Shown here: positions 34,246 to 46,405 of the stretch, one piece after another | Layout: the number at the start of each line of letters is the position of its first letter | How positions within the stretch are numbered: the first letter of the stretch is position 1 | Assembly (NCBI RefSeq): GCF_963576675.1 | Contig: NC_088911.1 | Coordinates: forward strand, 32,572,256 to 32,636,255 | Reading direction: 5' to 3' | DNA: 64,000 nt | Source: Euphorbia lathyris | Lineage: Eukaryota > Streptophyta > Magnoliopsida > Malpighiales > Euphorbiaceae | Program-made: the position numbers and the translations under genes | The notes under the pieces: generated by a model | Told to the model about the DNA's origin: nothing | Database searches by the model: none | Seen by the model: only the letters and a program-made list of their open reading frames with translations

Positions 34246-34850
34246 TTTTTTTTTTTTGGTAGAAACAGGAAAGAAAACAAACCAACACCGAGACAAAAGC
34301 TAACCTTGAATCAGCCTAGGAAAGCTAACCCCAACTCTGTCCTCTAACATCCCCTCGTACCCAGCCGCCGCCAGGCGATCCGCAATTCGATTTTGTTCTC
34401 TGTAGATGTGGCTGAACTCTAAGGACTCAAAGGAGGAGCCAAGACTTCTTATTGCTTTGATAAGGTTCTGGCTACTAAGACAAAAAGCATGATTATTAGA
34501 GATCATACTAATAGCCTCCATATTATCAGACTCCACAGCAAGCCTTTTAATACCCAGATTTCTGGCAAGCTTGACTCCAGAAAGAATACCCCAAAGTTCC
34601 GCTGAAAAGGATGAGCCCAAACCCAGGTTATGGGTGAATCCAGACAACCAGGCACCTCCCGCGTCCCTGAGCACGCCTCCAGCCGCGATCTTTCCATTGT
34701 TGAGACAGGAGCCATCCGTGTTCAACTTAACCACCCCATCCTTCCGCCTACACCACCCAACGAGTTGAACCTCTTTATTTTGGGTAGAATTGGCAAGGAG
34801 GTCCCCTTTGAAGCTCCCCGTATTAACAGCTAATCGCAAAACAGAGCCAA
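34246..34850 (-). mobile_element. 5'-truncated L1-type LINE (RNase H domain only)
   Basis: A T-run at 34246-34257 is the A-tail of a minus-strand element. The 179-aa open frame (34839-34300) is a plant LINE RNase H with KLNTDGSCLNN, AELWGILSG, VESDNMEAI and HIYREQNRIADRLA motifs. The truncation near 34850 is typical of incomplete LINE reverse transcription. No clear TSD was found. Confidence 0.82.
34300..34839 (-). pseudogene. LINE-derived RNase H frame, 179 aa, still open
   Basis: The catalytic-type aspartate and glutamate positions of a plant LINE RNase H are present and the frame has no internal stop. Upstream zinc-binding and reverse-transcriptase parts are absent, so this is a fragment. 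There is no host promoter or gene context. Confidence 0.75.
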
Positions 34851-36395
34851 TATAATAAAAAGAAATATGGATTTATTTATTTGATATAAGTAGAAAATTG
34901 AGTATAACTTTAGTATTTCTTTACTTACAAGTGATCTGAGATCCATTTTTAATCTTATAAATAGGCTTTCTCATTTTAATCTTCCACGCTACTCAATGCT
35001 TTCTTTGCCCTTAAATCAAACTTTACACTTCCCCCATGCATATTTCCTTTTATTTACTTCCCATCCCACTACAAATCAATATTCTTCACTCTAAAAACTA
35101 AATGAAAATAAATATTCTTGCCATATTTAAAAGGACCAACTTTTAATTGAAATATCATAATACATATAATCAAATTAATTTTATTTAAAAAGTTAAATAA
35201 GTTTCTCATGTTTTTTTATTAATAAATACATTGTTTAGAGCAACTTATTATAATCATTTTTATAAAATTGATAAGAGATTGTTATTATAATAAAATTCTT
35301 CAAATCAGTAAAAATTACCATTAATTAAATCATTTTTTTACAATTAATAAGAGATTTTTACAATTAATTAAAACCCCACTCTAGCTTAAGAGAATTTTAG
35401 AAATATAACCATAAAAGAATTAAATACTGTGGATTTTTTTATATAATTAGAGAAATATGGAATGCAGAAATCCAAAAAAAAATCTCCCACTTGTATGCTT
35501 TATTGCATAGTATTAGATTAGTAGCCCCTTTCTTTACCAGCTTGCATTAAAAATATAGTCAAAATTCTATTAAAAAATAGACGTGTTCGAAAATGGATCT
35601 ATAGAATTGTATTTATATTTTTCATAAAATATATAAGAGTATATATTAAAAATGTAGCTACAATACAACTGGATAGTAGGATAGGCATTGGTGGCATGGA
35701 ATAGAAGTGGGATGAAATAAAAATAGAAAAATAGAAAAATAAAGGAATAGTGGTAAATGATGGATCCAAATTATTAATAATTAATTTAAGCAGCTTTATA
35801 AAAGTAAATTTTGAAAATGATAAAATGATACATCTAATCTCATAGTAGTTTTCAAAACTGTTTAGTCTGACATAAATTTTATAATATGATGAACTCAATG
35901 GATATATAGGCTGTTTTCTTTTTCAATTGGGGGGATTAAATAAATAATGAATTGAGTAAATTAATAAAAAGCATAATAAATAATGAGAAAGAAAAGGTTG
36001 CTGGAGGACTTTGCACGATATCTAATGGGTCTGCCATTTTTATAAAAAAATAAAAGAAAATAGAATAGGTAGGAGAGCAGAGCAGTATAATGTCAGAGAT
36101 GATAGAAGATGATGCTGCCCTCTCTAGGGACACTCGCTACTCATTTTCTTTTATTGCTCCTATCTTTTTTTTCATTTAACTATTCACTTCTTTTTTTCCC
36201 AAATAAAATTTACAAGGGTGAAGAATTATCTTTAAACTTGTTAATTAAAGCATCTCCAACTACCCATCCTCAAATCATTAAGTACCTGTTCCACAAAGAG
36301 TTTTTTTAGGAGTAAAATTAGAGATTTGAATCACTTTAGAGGATTTAACTCGTGAAACTTCTAATATTGATGTTTGATGAAGAGATGTTTGAAAG
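34851..36395. other. Intergenic, very AT-rich
   Basis: No gene seen. 36247-36265 (AAGCATCTCCAACTACC) resembles a Tourist-type MITE end without a visible partner. The segment 36328-36402 repeats 33968-34042 and leads directly into the RTE fragment. Confidence 0.55.
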
Positions 36396-36982
36396 AACCT
36401 ATTGCTACATCCATCTCTAGTGCTACGGGTTTCCTTTGTGACCCCGACATGCCAAATAGATTGAAGGGAAAATTCTACCGCACAGCAATCAGACCAGCAC
36501 TATTATATGGTACGGAGTGTTGGGCAGTGAAACACTGTCACACTCATAAGATGTCGGTGGCGGAGATGCGTATGTTGAGATGGATGTGTGGTCATACGAG
36601 AAATGATCGGGTGAGTAATAAAATAATTAGGACAAAAGTAGGGGTTACATCAATTGAGAATAAAATGAGAGAAAACCGACTAAGGTGGTTTGGCCATGTA
36701 AGACGAAAAGCGCTTGATGCTCAAGTTAGGAGGACTAAAGAGTGGCAAATGGATGTAGTGGTGAGGGGTAGGGGAAGACCTAAGCAAACTTGGAGGAGGG
36801 TGATCGAGAGTGATATGAGTTTATTGGGGATTGCGGAAAATATGGTAGTGGATAGGAAAGAGTGGAGGGAGAGAATTTGTGTCGCTGACACGACTTAATT
36901 TCACGGATTTATATGATGGTTCATGTTAGCCGATCTCGAATCATTTCGGGACTAAGGCTTTGTTGTTGTAATGTCTTTATTT
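36396..36982 (+). mobile_element. 3' fragment of an RTE-clade LINE
   Basis: A 174-aa frame (36374-36898) holds the conserved C-terminus of plant RTE reverse transcriptase (LKGKFYRTAIRPALLYGTEC, RMLRWMCGHTR, MRENRLRWFGHVRR, RGRGRPKQTW). The tail GGGACTAAGGCTTTGTTGTTG is the usual RTE 3' end with TTG repeats in place of poly(A). The element is 5'-truncated at about 36396. Confidence 0.85.
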
Positions 36983-37102
36983 GCTATATTACCCAAACAG
37001 CTATTAGTAATCAACTAAGTTTTACCAAAGAAGTTCACACAATCCGCTAATCAAATCAGCTAACCAAAAAGATAATATAATCAGCTATCAGCTAACAACT
37101 AA

Positions 37103-38227
37103 GAGCATCTCCAAGAGACACTTAGTGTACTCTTTAAAAATAATATAAATAATTGACTCTTAGTGATTTAAGAGTGGCTAAGACATACCATCTCCAATAA
37201 TATTTCTTATATTCACTATTTATTTATTATTTTATCATTAAAATTATTAATTGTTGTTAAATTCACCTATAGTGAGAGGAGATAGACTCCTCAATAATAA
37301 TAAAAAATGAATTAAAAAGTACTAAGAGGTGAATAGATGCTCTCTATTAATAGAAAGAATGAAGAGACTCTTATTAATTTGAGGAGCCACTAAGGCCCTG
37401 TTCTTTATTACTTAATTTCAGTAACAATCAGTTCAGTTCAGTTCAGTTCAGTTCAGTAGTAATCAGTTCAGTTCAGTTCAGTATTCAGTTTCAGTATTCA
37501 ATAATTTATCATTATTTATTATAATTATTATATATTATTATTATTTATATATAATTTATTATTATTATCATTATTTATTTATAATTTCAGTAATTTATTA
37601 TAATTATTATAATTTATTATATATTAATTTATCTATTTTCATTATAATTATATTTATATATAATTTATGCTTTGTCATTATATATATTATCATTATTTAT
37701 TATAATTATAATTATTTGGTGCAACTTATTTGCAAATTTTGCGAAAAGTAAATAAATATTATATTAATACGTTTACATTACAATGCTCTAAAAAATTAAC
37801 TGGCTCAACTACCTTAATATCTCAAATAGTGCAATTTTATCCCTAATATTAGAAGCCAATAGCAATTTTACCCTTAATATTGATAAATTGAGTCAAGATT
37901 TTGTATTCATATGAAAATTCATATTTAGACGTTAGGAGTAAAATAACCCCGGACCCAAAACGTTAAAGGTATTTTTGTACCTTAATACTTAATTGTAATA
38001 AAAAGTTAAGAGTGTGTATTCATATAAAAATTTGTATTTAATTTCATAGGTTTTAAATTATATATAAATTTGTGTTTGTATGTAATTTATATTTTTAATT
38101 TAAATTAGACTCATTTTTATTTAATGTCATAGGATTTTATCGAGCCTAGATTTTATTTGATATTTAATTTAATTTAATCTTTAATAATATGTTTATTTAT
38201 TATTGATATTATTTTTTTTGGTAGAAA

Positions 38228-38258
<31 letters not shown>

Positions 38259-38549
38259 AGCTTATTAATGTCCAATATTATCATTAAATTATTTTAAAGT
38301 CTAATATCATCATTATTGTTACGTTCGATTAAATTCGGTTAAGTTCGGTATCATTCAGTTAAGTTCAGTAGCATTCAGTTAAATTCAGTTCAGTTCAGTA
38401 TTCAATATCATTCAGTTCAGTTCAGTTCAGTTCAGTTCAGTTCAGTTCAGTTTTTTTCAGTAATAAAGAACAGAACCTAAGAGGCTGTTGCAGCTGATTT
38501 TTCATTCTCACTCCACAAATTTTAACTTAAAAGACTGTTGAAGATGCTC
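37103..38549. mobile_element. Tourist-type MITE (PIF/Harbinger), interrupted by a second element
   Basis: The ends are GAGCATCTCCAAG and TTGAAGATGCTC. TAA flanks both sides (37100-37102 and 38550-38552), the Harbinger TSD. The inner element at 37394-38477 accounts for 1084 bp, leaving a MITE of about 360 bp. Confidence 0.82.
37394..38477. mobile_element. 1.1-kb Harbinger-like non-autonomous element with TTCAG arrays
   Basis: The terminal inverted repeats GGCCCTGTTCTTTATTACT and GGTTCTGTTCTTTATTACT are flanked by TAA (37391-37393 and 38478-38480). Tandem TTCAG pentamers lie inside both ends (37426-37490 and 38340-38450) in the same orientation. The interior is AT-rich with no coding frame. 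At 37840-37900 it carries the GCAATTTTACCC module also found at 39215-39275 and 61590-61690. Confidence 0.8.
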
Positions 38550-38552
38550 TAA

Positions 38553-38942
38553 TGTAATCAGCTATTAGCTAGCAGCTAATTGATAAACAAGGCCTGAGAC
38601 TATTTTCATTCACTCTATTAGTAGTTCTCTCCATTCGTAGTGCATTCTTATTTCATTTTATTATTATTGCCCTCTTACCACTATTGGTAAATATAATAAT
38701 AATTTTAATAATAAAATAAAAAATAAATGTAAGAAGTTTTATTGGAGACGATATGTATTAATCATTCTTAAATCATTAAAAATCAATTATTTATAATATT
38801 TTTTAAAGAGTTGACTAAAAATTTCTTGAAAATACTTTTAATAGTTGGGATAATTTAGCATAATTGGTAGTCTACGTATCAACTCACCCTTAAGTTTATA
38901 AATTCTGACAAATTGATACAAATTTTTGTCAATTTTTAATGC
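38553..38942. other. AT-rich intergenic spacer
   Basis: No gene seen. 38561-38610 (CAGCTATTAGCTAGCAGC...AACAAGGCCTG) resembles the end of another hAT/Harbinger-type element. No partner end was established. Confidence 0.4.
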
Positions 38943-38945
38943 TAA

Positions 38946-39769
38946 GGGCCTGTTTGGTTCAGCTGTTAGCTAATAGCTGTTGCGGTTGCTGTTAGCTGTT
39001 TGCAGTTGCAGTAAGCTGTTTATTATTAGCTGTTTAATTACTAGTGTTTGGTAAAATTATATTGAACTATTGCTGTTCGGATTTAAAATGTCTAAAATGG
39101 ACATGTTTTAAATTAATCAACGATTAAATTATAAAAGGAAAAATGTGAAAAATGCACATAACGTTTACAACTAGAAATAATTTTACTCATAATGTCTAAA
39201 ATGGTGAAATTTTACCCATAACGCTGGCAGTTAAGAGCAATTTTACCTCTAACATTGGCAAGTTGGGTCGATTTCAGATATTATTAGAAAACATAGATAT
39301 TTTATTTCTTATTATACACCAATTGCACATACCAGTAGTTCTAAAAAAGATTTTTTTTTCTGTGATTTAATAATAAAATTGAAAATTAATATTTATAAAT
39401 TCGATGAAAATATCGGAAATTTTTTGTCCAACTTGTACAAAAGACAATATTGGGGTATTTTTGCACCTTATCCTATTATAAAATAAAAAATTTATTGAAC
39501 GCAACAAAATCTTGTTTTCCGGTAATTATGTTGTAGAAATATAAATAACGTTAAAGAATACACATATTTTGTGAAAATAACAACTAACTGCAAACAGCTG
39601 TTTATGAAAAGCTCCAAATAGGAGCTTTTCGTGAAACGCTCCAAAACGCTGCAGTTTTCAGAAAAAATGCTAAACGCTTTGGTTATATAAACCTAACCAA
39701 ACGCTATATTTCCTGCGGTTTGGAGTGAAACGATAAACGCTCATCTGAAAAGCTGAAACAAACACCCTC
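38946..39769. mobile_element. 0.8-kb Harbinger-like non-autonomous element
   Basis: The terminal inverted repeats GGGCCTGTTTGGTTCAGC and GAGGGTGTTTGTTTCAGC are imperfect. TAA flanks both sides (38943-38945 and 39770-39772). Subterminal AGCTGTT repeats are present and there is no coding frame. The right half is the reverse complement of 61268-61480. Confidence 0.75.
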
Positions 39770-39772
39770 TAA

Positions 39773-40059
39773 AACTTATACCAGTTTATTAAATTTTGCC
39801 AACTTGAGAAACGAGTTAATACCTAAATTTCAATTTAGATTGAATTAATTTTGACTGTCAAATTTAGATTAAATTAATTTTGACTGTCAAGTTCAGGGAC
39901 CATTTTGACCCTTGATTTGTATATATTCGTCATAGTTTAATTTGTTCCCACTCGAACTGAATTCCATATTATCATAAAAAAAAGGTAGAATCTATGTCAT
40001 TCGCAACAGTTTGAGAAACTGTATCTTGCTCTTATTCTTCAAAATTTCTACCACTCAAA
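39773..40059. other. Intergenic spacer with a short tandem repeat
   Basis: A 30-bp unit (TTAGATTGAATTAATTTTGA...) occurs twice at 39834-39891. Nothing else was recognised. Confidence 0.4.
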
Positions 40060-40870
40060 TGGAGAGATGTGTTTGATTCTAGTATCTCAAATAAAGTGAG
40101 ATCATGGTCCATTTCTCTTAGCTTAGGAAACTCGTTCTACAAAAAAACAATGTCTCGTGATTCTAATTATATCACTCGGCTGTCTTCATTTCTTCTCACT
40201 ATGACATATCCTTATGATACATATAGGTATCTTATAAAGATTCACTCTTTTACTTTTGGATCTAATTTTCTAAATTTATTTGAGGTATCATGGCCAAAGA
40301 TAGTACAACCTCATGGTTTAAGCACACTCAAATCAAGTTTTTGACTTGTTCATATATAGATTCGATGTGATAAATTTGGAGGCTACTCGTTTTAGGACAC
40401 ATATATAGATGGATGTTAGCAATGTATATCCTCCATAAGAGATTGGTAGATTCACTCTAGCCATCATTCACTTACCCATATCGAGAAGAGCTATATTTTT
40501 CCACTCCACAACACACTCAACAACACCATTTTGTTGTGGAGTATAAGGGATGGACAATTGATGTTCAATCCCCTTTTCACCACATAAAGCTTCGAATTCA
40601 TTTGGAAGATATTTCTCAAAGCTTTAATATTTATTTCTAGTTGATTTTTAGTGAAATTCATGAACTTCTTGAAACAATTTAGTGCTTCAAATTTATGAGA
40701 CATCAAGTATATGTGACCATATTTTGTATAGTCATTTATAAAAGTGATGAAATAGTAGGCCTCATATTGAGCCATCACAAAACATCTAAGTGAATTAATT
40801 GCAAAGGAAATTCGGCTCTAATAGCCTTACTAAATAATTCATATGGAGATAATTCAACTTTTCTTGAATT
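40060..40870 (-). pseudogene. Decayed Ty1/copia integrase fragment
   Basis: The minus-strand frame 40778-40491 has the integrase core start (YYFITFINDYTKYGHIYLM). Further along, 40344-40060 carries weak traces of the copia integrase C-terminal region (KFRKLDPK-like) in broken frames. The order is correct for a minus-strand copia element. No LTRs were found nearby. Confidence 0.7.
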
Positions 40871-40904
40871 ACCTAATTTACCTTGTTTGCTAATCGACTC
40901 ATTC

Positions 40905-41880
40905 GATCTTGTCCAAATTGGTCATTTTATCCTCCCAACTTATCGAATGCCTTATTTACCCCTTTAACTCCATAAAAGTGGTATTTCTCATCCTCCATTT
41001 TCATTCTCGACGGTCAGAATTGACCAGTGTAAGGGACGCGCTTGAAGTCTGACTTCTCAAATGTCACGTGTCAAATTCGGTCAATTTTTTTTACAACTCA
41101 GCGGTTATATTTGAAAAGACAAAAATGACCCTATTACTGAGACTTTTACACTTCCTCTTTTCATCGTGATTTACAATCTGCACTTCTCTTTTCATTTGAA
41201 GCCATAAATTCCTTTATCGAACCATTTGAAATAACCACATGAATCGTCATCCTGCAATTAGAGATTGCATAACTATCAATTAGAGATTAACAACATAAAT
41301 CTTCATCCTATAAACATTTCAATTAGATTAACTATGGATTAGAGATTAACCACATAATTACTTACCCTATAATTTGGGCATCCAAAGACACGTCTCCTAG
41401 GATATGGAGCTTTCCAACAAACCTTCAGTTCAACCGTTTCACCACAATAGCATACCTTATCACTTGCCATGATAGGATTTGGAGCTGAAATTTCCAGATT
41501 AATGAAAAATATTCGAATTGCAGATGACGAACAAAATACTTAACCAATAAATCGAGTAATGAATGAGATAAAACAGGAATGAAGAAGATTATATTCAACA
41601 GGAATGAAGAAGAAAGAATAGGAATCAGGAAGGAAATAAGAATTATGGATTTGATTTAGATTTTAGGGATTTTTATAATTTTTCTTTTTATTATCGTTAG
41701 TGTCCAATTTTCCACATCCACGCGCTTCATGCCTTTGTTGCATACACACAAAAAGTTACTGTTACGTAGGATCATAAGGGGTGAGAAATACCACTTTTAT
41801 AAAGTTAAGGGGGTAAATAAAACATTCGATGAGTTGAAAGTAAAATGACCAATTTAAATAAGTTAAGGAGGCTGGGATAG
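40905..41880. mobile_element. Foldback MITE-like element, about 1 kb
   Basis: Left 40915-41000 (AAATTGGTCATTTTATCC...GTGGTATTTCTCATCC) is the inverted copy of right 41775-41860 (GGTGAGAAATACCACTTTTA...AAAATGACCAATTT). Exact ends and TSD are not resolved. The central part has no coding frame. Confidence 0.6.
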
Positions 41881-41961
41881 CATTAGTTGATTTCTATTTC
41901 AACAAGTATTAAAGAAGATGAATGGTACTTGATATAAAATCGAGATGATATGCTACTCTAC

Positions 41962-42428
41962 GGGTAAATGCAACCATGGCCACTGAATTTTAATAATTTT
42001 AACATTCTGACCGTTGAATTTTATATACTTTTCAACACTGATGGCCACTGATCAACGTTTCAAAATAAAAAATTCGAAGAGTTAATGATATTTTTAAACA
42101 ATTTTAATTCTTGAAATTTTTTATTTTGATGTTATTTAGGCGTTTGGTTAGGAGAAAGGTGATTTTGTAGAGAAAGAAAGTTTCAAAAAAAGAATGATTT
42201 TGGAAAATAAAAAATTATGGTTTCATAGTAAATGTCGTTAAGAACAACTTTAATTCTTGAATATTTTCATTTTAAGGTTGTTAACTATCATTTTGAGGAG
42301 ATGGTTAAAGTTGAGTTGTCATCGGTGTTAAAAATTGTAAAGTTCAATGACCGTATTGTTAAGAATTGAAGTTCAGTGACTATAATATGAAAATCGATAA
42401 AGTTCAGTGCCCATGGATGTAATTTACC
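41962..42428. mobile_element. Mutator-like foldback MITE (467 bp)
   Basis: The inverted ends GGGTAAATGCAACCATGGCC and GGTAAATTACATCCATGGGC are flanked by an 11-bp repeat TGCTACTCTAC (41951-41961 and 42429-42439). A 9-11-bp TSD fits Mutator-like elements. It is related to 42752-43255. Confidence 0.85.
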
Positions 42429-42751
42429 TGCTACTCTACTTAAATGAAATACTTTGAATCCCAAATATTCAACTTAAATAATCCATCCGTTCCACAATAC
42501 ATGTCTTTTTAGAGAATTTTTTTGTTCCACAATACATGACACTTTGCTTCAATCTATGCACATTAATTTATTTTTACCAAATATACCCCTATTTAAGTTG
42601 ACTTTTTGTCTTGTGAATAGATAAAGTTACCAGTGGATGCAATTAATACAAGGGTAACAAAGTCTTTTACTTAAAATTAATTGCATTTCTTAATTAGTGT
42701 GCATTAACTTTAAAAGACATGTATTGGGGAACAGATGGAGTAATTTAAAAC

Positions 42752-43255
42752 GGGTAAATTACACCCATGACCACTGAACTTTACCCATTTTCATATTATG
42801 CTCACTCAACTTCATTTCTTTCCGGTATTGCCACTGAACTTTACACTTTTTAACACCGGTAGCCACTCAATTTTAATTAACTTCTCAAAATGACCGTTAA
42901 TGATCGTTAACGACCTCAAAATGAAAATATTCAAGAATTAAATTTGTTCACAACGACATTTACCATGAAACCACATTTTTTATTTCCAAAAATCACATTT
43001 TTTGGAGCTTTCTCTCTCCTAACCAAACAACACCTAAATGACCTCAAAACGAAATTTTTTAAGAATTAAAGTTCCTTAGAATATCATTAACTCTTTGTAT
43101 TTTTTTATTTTTAGCCGTCAATGGTCGTTTTGAGACGTTAAGTGGCCACTGGTGTTAAAAAGTGTGAAGTTCAGTGGCCATACCGAAAGAAATGAAGTTC
43201 GGTGGCCATAATGTGAAAATGGATAAAGTTCAGTGGCCATGGGTGTAATTTACCC
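42752..43255. mobile_element. Mutator-like foldback MITE (504 bp)
   Basis: GGGTAAATTACACCCATG and its inverted copy end the element. The perfect 10-bp TSD AATTTAAAAC is at 42742-42751 and 43256-43265. It has long terminal inverted repeats and no coding frame. Confidence 0.9.
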
Positions 43256-43884
43256 AATTTAAAACAGTATGATTATATGCTACTGGATATCAAATTCAAT
43301 TTTTATTGACACCGATTTATTAATGTACAAGCTTTTTTTTTCTGAAGAAATTAATGTAGAAGTATTAAAGCTTAGGTCATTTCCAACCGTGTTCTCTATT
43401 TAGCCTACTCTATCTTCATTTTTCTCTACTCTATCTTTAAATATAGAGTTGCTATATTGAAAGTTCTCCAACCATATACTCTATTTTACCCACTCTTTAA
43501 AACTTTTATTATTATTATATTCATTTTTCACATAAGAATTTTTTTTAATAAACATAACATTTATATTCTTTATGTTATTAATCAAAATATATCCATTTAT
43601 TATGTTTTATAATTTAATATTTTTATTTTAAACTAAATAATTAAATGATAATTATTAAAATCAATAATTAATAATTCAATTAATTATTATTATTATTAAT
43701 TTGAAATATAATTTTATAAAATTTGAAAAAATATAAGATTTAACACGAACAAATAAATACATTAAAAAAAATTAAAACATTGCAATAACACTAAAGAGAA
43801 ATTACATTAAAAAAACTAAAACAATCAAAAACACTAAAGGAAAGTACATTAATCTAATACAACACACATAAACTAAAAAACACG

Positions 43885-44580
43885 TTAATCCCTCATATCA
43901 ATCCCAATAGACTGCTCGGTCTCAAAAATCTCTACAGCTTCATGGATTGTGTCGATATAATCAGATGGAAGACTTGCCCATGGTGTTTCAGCACGTCCCC
44001 ATACTTCACTGCAATTGTTTTTCTGCGCACTTGCTCGTTGGAGAGAAATAGATGCACTATGAAGAGATTGCCAATTTGCACATAAAGAAGTTGGATAAGC
44101 ACCATGAAGCTCATGAAATGCAGTAGACGGTGTCACTTTTAGAAAAAATATTACAGAAATATTTTTCCTTTGTGTATAGTTTGCTCTAAAAACCCTCATG
44201 TTTTCAAACAACAATCGAGAAAAATACGCATTCCATGCATCAAGTGGCATAAACCATTTCATAAATGTTTGTACGTTAGCAGGAATAGTACCCCCATATA
44301 GACCATCACACCATTCAGATAAAAAAAATTTCATTGGTATGTAATGCATGTAGCATAAGAACCAACACATGTGCATTGAGCTCCTGGGGAACTCTCCCCT
44401 TATTGGAAGTTTGAAACAAGACATAAATGGGAAATCGGGATGAAACATTTCCGGTTGAATAAATGTTTGTCCGTAAGAGCGGACAACATCAAATTGATAT
44501 TCAATCATCTTTTCAGTACACTCAGACTGATTGAGGGTTGTGATGATGCTATATTCCATGGGGAAGTTTGATGGATCCAT
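43885..44580 (-). CDS. Unidentified 231-aa frame in the Harbinger-like element
   Basis: ATG at 44578-44580 opens MDPSNFPMEYS. The upstream in-frame ATG at 44643 is also possible (252 aa). I do not recognise a family. The protein is rich in aromatic residues (FMKWFMPLDAWNAYF) and ends in an acidic stretch. PIF/Harbinger elements carry a Myb/trihelix ORF1 beside the transposase. A badly decayed ORF1 is one option and a captured host gene fragment another. There is no signal peptide or clear catalytic motif. Confidence 0.35.
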   Translation of the reverse strand: MDPSNFPMEYSIITTLNQSECTEKMIEYQFDVVRSYGQTFIQPEMFHPDFPFMSCFKLPIRGEFPRSSMHMCWFLCYMHYIPMKFFLSEWCDGLYGGTIPANVQTFMKWFMPLDAWNAYFSRLLFENMRVFRANYTQRKNISVIFFLKVTPSTAFHELHGAYPTSLCANWQSLHSASISLQRASAQKNNCSEVWGRAETPWASLPSDYIDTIHEAVEIFETEQSIGIDMRD

Positions 44581-44634
44581 TTTCACAAGTGAGTGATAAT
44601 GAAGGCTGAGATGGGTGGGTCTTATAGAAAGCAT

Positions 44635-44826
44635 AAATCTCACTATCCCATGTGCTATCTACAGAATTATTACAGAACCCACTATCCCATGTGCTATCCT
44701 TTGGAATCATTACAGAACTCACTATCCCATGTGCTATCTACAGAATTATTACAGAACCCACTATCTCATGTGATGTCCTTGGGAATCATTACAGAACCCA
44801 CTATCTCATATGCTATCTACAGAATT
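44635..44826 (+). repeat. Minisatellite, about five units of 38-42 bp
   Basis: The unit ATTACAGAACCCACTATC plus CATGTGCTATC recurs near 44669, 44709, 44748 and 44788, with alternating linkers CTACAGAATT and CTTTGGAATC. The plus-strand frames over it are by-products. Confidence 0.8.
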
Positions 44827-45258
44827 ATAACACAATAAAAAATCAAATAACACTATAATTAGAGATTAAATAACATGAATACGTCTAAAAAATAATACCT
44901 AAATAATAAATATACATGTACAAAAAATAAATATACATGAAATTAATACATTATAAAAAATATTTAAAATAAATGTTATATAAAAATAAATACATTATAA
45001 CTAAACAAACATTTAATGAATTTAAGATTAGTAAAAAAAAATAACATTGAATAAACAATACAAGTTGATGATATTAAAATAACATTGAATGAACATATAA
45101 AAGGATTTTTTTTTTTTTAAAAAAATATATTAAAATAATCCAACTTTTGCCGCAAGCAAGTTGACTCTTTATATCTTTGCCGCAAGCAAATCCAACTTCG
45201 TTGGAGCTGGATTCCAAGGGCTCTCTTTATATTTAGAGAGCCCTTGGAGATGGTCTTA

Positions 45259-45625
45259 ATAAGGTTTTTAAGTTTGGTAGAATCTCATACTGTCTATCTA
45301 TACTATAATTTTAAATTGTAAGAAGCCAAAATGCATCATGAAATAATCACACTTATTTTTGCTCTATTTTCTTTTTGGGATGGAGATTTTTCATTGGTAC
45401 CAATGAGGATGAAAAAAAAATCTCCAAAACTTCTAACGAGAATTTTCTAAATGTCTATCTATTTCCATTTTTCAAAATTGCATTTTGCCATTCAATAATA
45501 AACAGGAGATGAATAGCGTTTGTTAAAATTTAAAAACAGCCGCGTCTTTTTTACATAAAAAACAACTAATATATATTGTCTATTAGCAACAGCTAACAGA
45601 AACAGCTGAAACAAACCGGCTCACG
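45259..45625. other. Intergenic spacer
   Basis: No gene seen. 45585-45618 (GCAACAGCTAACAGAAACAGCTGAAACAAACC) resembles the right end of the 38946-39769 family, so a fragment may be present. Confidence 0.4.
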
Positions 45626-46405
45626 TGATACAGATTAAAGTCGTTTGAGAGTTTTAATCGCAAACTCACAAAGATATTTCTTCTCTAGTTAAACTAGAAG
45701 GAGTTAATCCCGGATTTTACGGACTAAATCCGTAGGAAATCAAAGATTCCCCATTGTTGAAGGTTTCAAACCTTAACAAAAGCTTCACAAAGAAGATGAT
45801 TAATTTGTATTTGATAAAAAGTTAACTATTACAATGACAAGAGATGACTTTATATCATCTAAAACCTAATTGCTAAATTACAATAAAGGGTAAATAACAT
45901 AGCTACTTAAAATAATAAGATAACGGTAAAATGGATTGAAAGTAAAGGGGTGGCATGGATGGTAAATAGGGAGTGGCATAGGTTGTAAATAAGGAAGATC
46001 AGAAATGGTCCCCAACACAAGAACTTGGTGAAGAAGTATCCTCCAGGCGGGACACGCCCCGCGTGGTGAAGCTCCTGAACTTGGTGCGTCTCGTTGATAG
46101 GGTTCACGTGTGGCGTCCCTGGTATTACGCCCCGTGTAGTTGACCTCATGGGTCGAACTATTTCCAGACGCCTGATCTGCACCCCGCGTATGAGGAAGCA
46201 CGCCCCGCGTGGATGACCTTCTGGACTCTCTTCCCGGATTGGGCTCTGCACGCCCTGCGTAACGATAGACACGCCCCGCGTGTTAGGATGACTGCCGATG
46301 CTTCCTTCCTTCTTGGGTGGCTCTCAATAGCCCTCGCTAGCTTTGACACTAAGCTCCTCATCCCTCGGCTTCGGGGTCGTTGCTAGTGGAAAGATGGCCG
46401 CATCA
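45626..46405 (-). repeat. 3' LTR of the TR-GAG element
   Basis: 780 bp, close to the copy at 48179-48955. It has six variants of ACGCCCCGCGT between about 46045 and 46285. An extra unit near 46183-46208 (CCCCGCGTATGAGGAAGCACG) is missing from the partner. Confidence 0.9.

Larger units (their letters stand above)
43375..45255. mobile_element. PIF/Harbinger-like element (1.9 kb) with an unidentified ORF
   Basis: The imperfect inverted ends GGTCATTTCCAACCGTGTTC and GACCATCTCCAAGGGCTC are flanked by TTA (43372-43374 and 45256-45258). Between them are a minus-strand frame (44580-43885), a minisatellite (44635-44826) and AT-rich DNA. No DDE transposase is visible, so it would depend on a helper. 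Boundaries rest on short ends and a 3-bp TSD. Confidence 0.65.

Noticed and set aside
35599..36309. Short hydrophobic frames
   Set aside because: AT-rich chance frames with no domain, splice signals or context.
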